Origin: Paraphysoderma sedebokerense
Taxonomy: Eukaryota > Blastocladiomycota > Physodermatomycetes > Physodermatales > Physodermataceae
DNA length: 64,000 nucleotides
NCBI GenBank assembly: GCA_025602915.1
Contig: JAHLJZ010000017.1
Coordinates: 349,910 to 413,909 of the forward strand
Direction of reading: 5' to 3'
The first letter of the stretch is position 1. The number at the start of each line of letters is the position of its first letter. A program made the position numbers and the translations under genes. Of the stretch, positions 61,905 to 64,000 are shown piece by piece. Below the pieces are notes generated by a model that saw only the letters and a program-made list of their open reading frames with translations, did not search any database and was not told the DNA's origin.

Positions 61905-62330
61905 CAGATAGGAATAGTAGTCTTGCTTCAAGAAGCTCAATTTCGTCCAAGAGGGCATTCTTTTCCTTCAAATGTTTTTTTTTCCATTGTTCTTCGAGTC
62001 TCTTAGGTTAGGTTAGGGGAATTAAACCAGGTTTTATTGTCCTTGAAAAAGGTACATATCCTTAGCAATAAAATTAAGTTTATTTCCCTCCCTTGAAAAA
62101 GGTACATATCCTTAGCAAGGTATCAGATAGGTACATATCCTTAGCATCAGATAGGTTAGGTTAGGTTAAAATGGCGAAACTCAGAAAATTCAATAATTGT
62201 TCTTCGAGTCTCTCCAGCATAAGCATGTATTTATCTGGCAAAGGACTTTCTTCTTCAGAGGAGACATCAATCTCATGGATTAGGCTCTCATCTTGAAGCC
62301 AGCTAACATCTTCTGATGTGCGCTTAGCAC
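61905..62330 (-). pseudogene. coiled-coil gene fragment broken by insertions
   Basis: Minus strand, 62330 to 62197: AKRTSEDVSWLQDESLIHEI, then VSSEEESPLPDKYMLMLERL and EEQ. After the 192-bp insertion the same frame resumes at about 62003 (RLEEQWKKKHLKEKNALLDE, IELLEARL) and is lost at about 61918, where minisatellite sequence begins. The join is at the duplicated RLEEQ. Upstream, the frame abuts the (TTAGG)n array at 62331. The product is not identified; it is an acidic linker followed by a coiled coil. At least three insertions hit this one gene. Confidence 0.65.
62004..62195 (-). mobile_element. 192-bp retro-insertion with 18-bp target duplication
   Basis: The 18-mer ATTGTTCTTCGAGTCTCT occurs at 61986-62003 and again at 62196-62213, exactly bounding this segment. 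The segment starts with TAGGTTAGGTTAGGGG on the plus strand. Seen on the minus strand, it ends ..AATAAAACCTGG..CCCCTAACCTAACCTA, that is, an AATAAA-type signal then a CCTAA tail. The host sequence on either side reads as one coding frame once the segment and one duplicate are removed. This is what a 5'-truncated target-primed retrotransposition would leave, with CCTAA repeats in place of poly(A). It contains a second internal TTAGG tract, so it is itself composite. Confidence 0.7.
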
Positions 62331-62378
62331 TTAGGTTAGGTTAGGTTAGGTTAGGTTAGGGTTAGGTTAGGTTAGGTT
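62331..62378. repeat. (TTAGG)n array, about 9-10 units
   Basis: Near-perfect 5-base repeat TTAGG with one TTAGGG variant in the middle. It lies between the broken coiled-coil gene on the left and the 3' end of the reverse transcriptase ORF (minus strand) on the right. Insect-type telomeres use the same unit; here it is internal, with at least 1.6 kb of sequence beyond it. Confidence 0.9.
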
Positions 62379-63805
62379 ACTCAACCACACAAATCGGATC
62401 CTTAGCATCAGAAGGGCGTTGTAGGGGTCGTGGAATGGATGGAGTAAGACAAAGCGGGCGATTGTGGAGCCGACCTTGGGATCTCGCAGTGGGAATGTGT
62501 TAAACTTTCGGCACAGTGTTGACATTGGGTGTGTGGGTGGTAATTGGCGGATACGAATAGAGGAGGTGAAGGCGATGCTGGACGCTCGGTGCTGGATTGA
62601 TGTCAGTCCAAGGATTGACCGTCGTAGGGCAAGGTTATGCCCTGATTTGTTTGGGAGGATCCAATCTACGAAGGCGTTTTGGGCGCCTTCTAGCAGGTCG
62701 AGTGATACTGTGGGGGCGGGGATACGGGACTTCGGATTCTTTAACTGATAACTCGATCTGAACCATGACCACAGGAGTCCCAACCCATAGTCAAACTTTG
62801 AGCGAACAAATATTTTGTAAAGTGTCAGCTTGGTTATCTCCGGCCATCCATGGCTGGTAGCTTTGAGGTAGCCGAGGGCGGCGTCGAACTTGGATACTAT
62901 GTGCTGGATGTATGCTGGGAAGTGGATACCATCCGCTGTAAAAGGGAACCCTAAATATTGGTAGGTCGCCACAACAGGGATGGCGGTGGTGTACATCGTT
63001 GCTGTGGCTCCAGAGTTTGTGACTATACCACACTTGGCGACATTCAGCTGCATCTCGTTTTGGTGAGCCCAGTCCTCGATCAGGAGAGCATGGACTTGAG
63101 CGTCGGCGTTCGTGGTTGGGTGAGATGTTATATCGTCTGCAAACATCATCATTGGTGGGAAAGGGGGTGCGTTGGGGGATTGGAGGAGGTTGCTGTCGAT
63201 GAATCGGTTCGCCAAGTCGTCTATGAAAATATTAAATAATAATGGTGCCATGAGGGAACCTTGGAACAGGCCCCTATGACGACTGAAAGGGTCAGATGTG
63301 TTATAGTTAATTATAACCCTAGATGATTGGTTGCGTAACAGCGCCTCTGTAATGGCGAGGAAAACTCGTGGGGCTGCTCGATGTTGAAGTTTTTGAAGAA
63401 GGATGTGAGTTGGAACAGTGTCATATGCCTGTTTAAAATCAAAGAACAGTCGGGTGGGTAGTGATCTGAGTTGTTGTTCGTGCGCGATCAGCGCTGGGAA
63501 CATCGTTTGTGATTTTTTGATGAAGCCGAACTGCAGTGGGTGCAGTTTGGCAACCCCATCAGGGCCGCCTGCTTTGGTGTCTGAGTATTGTGTTATGAAT
63601 TTTTGTATCATGGATTTGTGAAGGAAGGGGAGAATTGATTTTATTTCATCTTTGTCGAATACATCCATATTGTTTACACTGTTTGTCCTTGCGCTTTGTC
63701 TCGCGCTATAGATTTCGGTGTAAAATGCGACGGCATCCGCTGTGGGCGATATGTGGGGTACTCGGGAGTTGATGAAGGATCGAGTGATGTTTGTAGATTG
63801 TTGGT
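62367..63805 (-). mobile_element. LINE-type reverse transcriptase fragment
   Basis: The minus-strand frame is open from about 63805, where it leaves the B repeat, to 62367; the first ATG is at 63668 (MDVFDKDEIKS). RT motifs: KAGGPDGVAKLHPLQFGF, RLFFDFKQAYDTVP, GLFQGSLMAPLLFNIFIDDL, MMFADDITSH (catalytic pair in the form FADD), LNVAKCGIV and YLGFPFTADG. The C-terminal part corresponds to the thumb and connection. It lacks an N-terminal endonuclease and any recognisable RNase H, and its last residues SNLT plus the stop are encoded by CCTAA repeats. The catalytic Asp residues look intact, but the element is truncated at both ends. About 480 codons remain. Confidence 0.85.
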
Positions 63806-64000
63806 CTTAGCAAGGTATCAGATAGGTACATATCCTTAGCATCAGATAGGTTAGGTTAGGTTAAAATGGCGAAACTCAGAAAATTCAATAACAGGAGACA
63901 AATCGATGACTAAACTAAAGCGAGTCTCTCCAGTTAGGGGAATTAAACCAGGTTTTATTGTCCTTGAAAAAGGTACATATCCTTAGCATCAGATAGGTAA

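Larger units (their letters stand above)
61553..64000. repeat. TTAGG-associated minisatellite/retroelement region
   Basis: Recurrent units fill this region: CCTTAGCATCAGATAGG and its variant with TACATATCCTTAGCA (near 61622, 61647, 61891, 62049, 62104, 62134, 62399, 63806, 63830 and 63970), GGTTTTATTGTCCTTG (61576, 62032, 63952) and TTAGG tracts (61553, 62003, 62154, 62331, 63850). Two larger direct repeats occur. Block A is 62012-62066 and 63936-63990. Block B is 62110-62195 and 63806-63891 (about 86 bases, seemingly identical). The B copies flank the reverse transcriptase fragment. The region runs to the window edge. Confidence 0.85.

Noticed and set aside
61600-62170. CCTTAGCATCAGATAGG repeats as a CRISPR-like array
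   Set aside because: Spacing is irregular, units vary, and the host is eukaryotic. They fit a minisatellite or retroelement 3' region.
62331-62378. (TTAGG)n array as the true chromosome end
   Set aside because: Unrelated sequence continues for more than 1.6 kb beyond it, and short TTAGG tracts occur at several separate insertion boundaries. It is internal in this window.

Overview
The window is nuclear DNA of a fungus outside the Dikarya, most likely a zoosporic or other early-diverging lineage. Genes are dense and broken by many short GT..AG introns, mostly about 50-150 nt. Typical fungal genes are present: a hybrid histidine kinase, class II DAHP synthase, ZIP transporter, NOP14, a YDJ1-type DnaJ and a Siw14-type phosphatase. 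A clear DRC4/GAS8 homologue, a motile-cilium protein, points to a flagellated ancestor or life stage. F-box/LRR genes, a DUF659/hAT transposase and a Crinkler-like ubiquitin fold are common in chytrids and Glomeromycotina. I cannot name the species from sequence alone.

Layout. 1-6317 (+): end of a thioredoxin gene, glyoxalase II, DRC4 and a Siw14-like phosphatase. 6745-9178 (-): Cdc7 kinase. 9535-13032 (+): two intronless F-box-type genes. 13269-18261 (-): a DAG-lipase-like enzyme and the Hsp90 co-chaperone CNS1/TTC4, the latter divergent from a mitochondrial TFB-like gene (18399-19845 +). 20504-27135 (+): a secreted 5'-nucleotidase and a 7TM-GAF hybrid histidine kinase. 27455-28235 (-): PRELI/Ups lipid-transfer protein. 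29625-31058 (+): ZIP transporter. 31399-50419 is all minus strand: NOP14, an unknown tail-anchored protein, YDJ1-like DnaJ, hAT transposase, F-box/LRR protein, class II DAHP synthase and a PPP1R21 (KLRAQ, FERRY subunit) homologue.

51056-59359 is the accessory cluster of most interest. It holds three paralogues of a single-pass membrane protein with a signal peptide, a Cys-rich ectodomain, one TM helix, a long Ser/Pro/Gln-rich cytoplasmic tail and a C-terminal SH3 domain. The middle copy has lost its SH3 domain. Two intron-containing tRNA genes (Gln-UUG, Pro-AGG) follow.

60963-64000 is a retroelement graveyard. A Crinkler-like N-terminal domain is cut by a TTAGG tract, a coiled-coil gene is broken by nested insertions, and a LINE-type reverse transcriptase fragment runs straight into a (TTAGG)n array that supplies its stop codon. 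One 192-bp insertion is flanked by an 18-bp direct duplication and begins with TTAGG repeats. Read on the minus strand it looks like a 5'-truncated LINE copy with a (CCTAA)n 3' tail. The TTAGG tracts may therefore be retroelement tails and not a chromosome end.

Exon boundaries were found by eye from GT..AG sites and protein-family continuity. They are good where the reading frame closes exactly (glyoxalase II, PRELI, ZIP, DRC4, SH3 genes) and approximate elsewhere.
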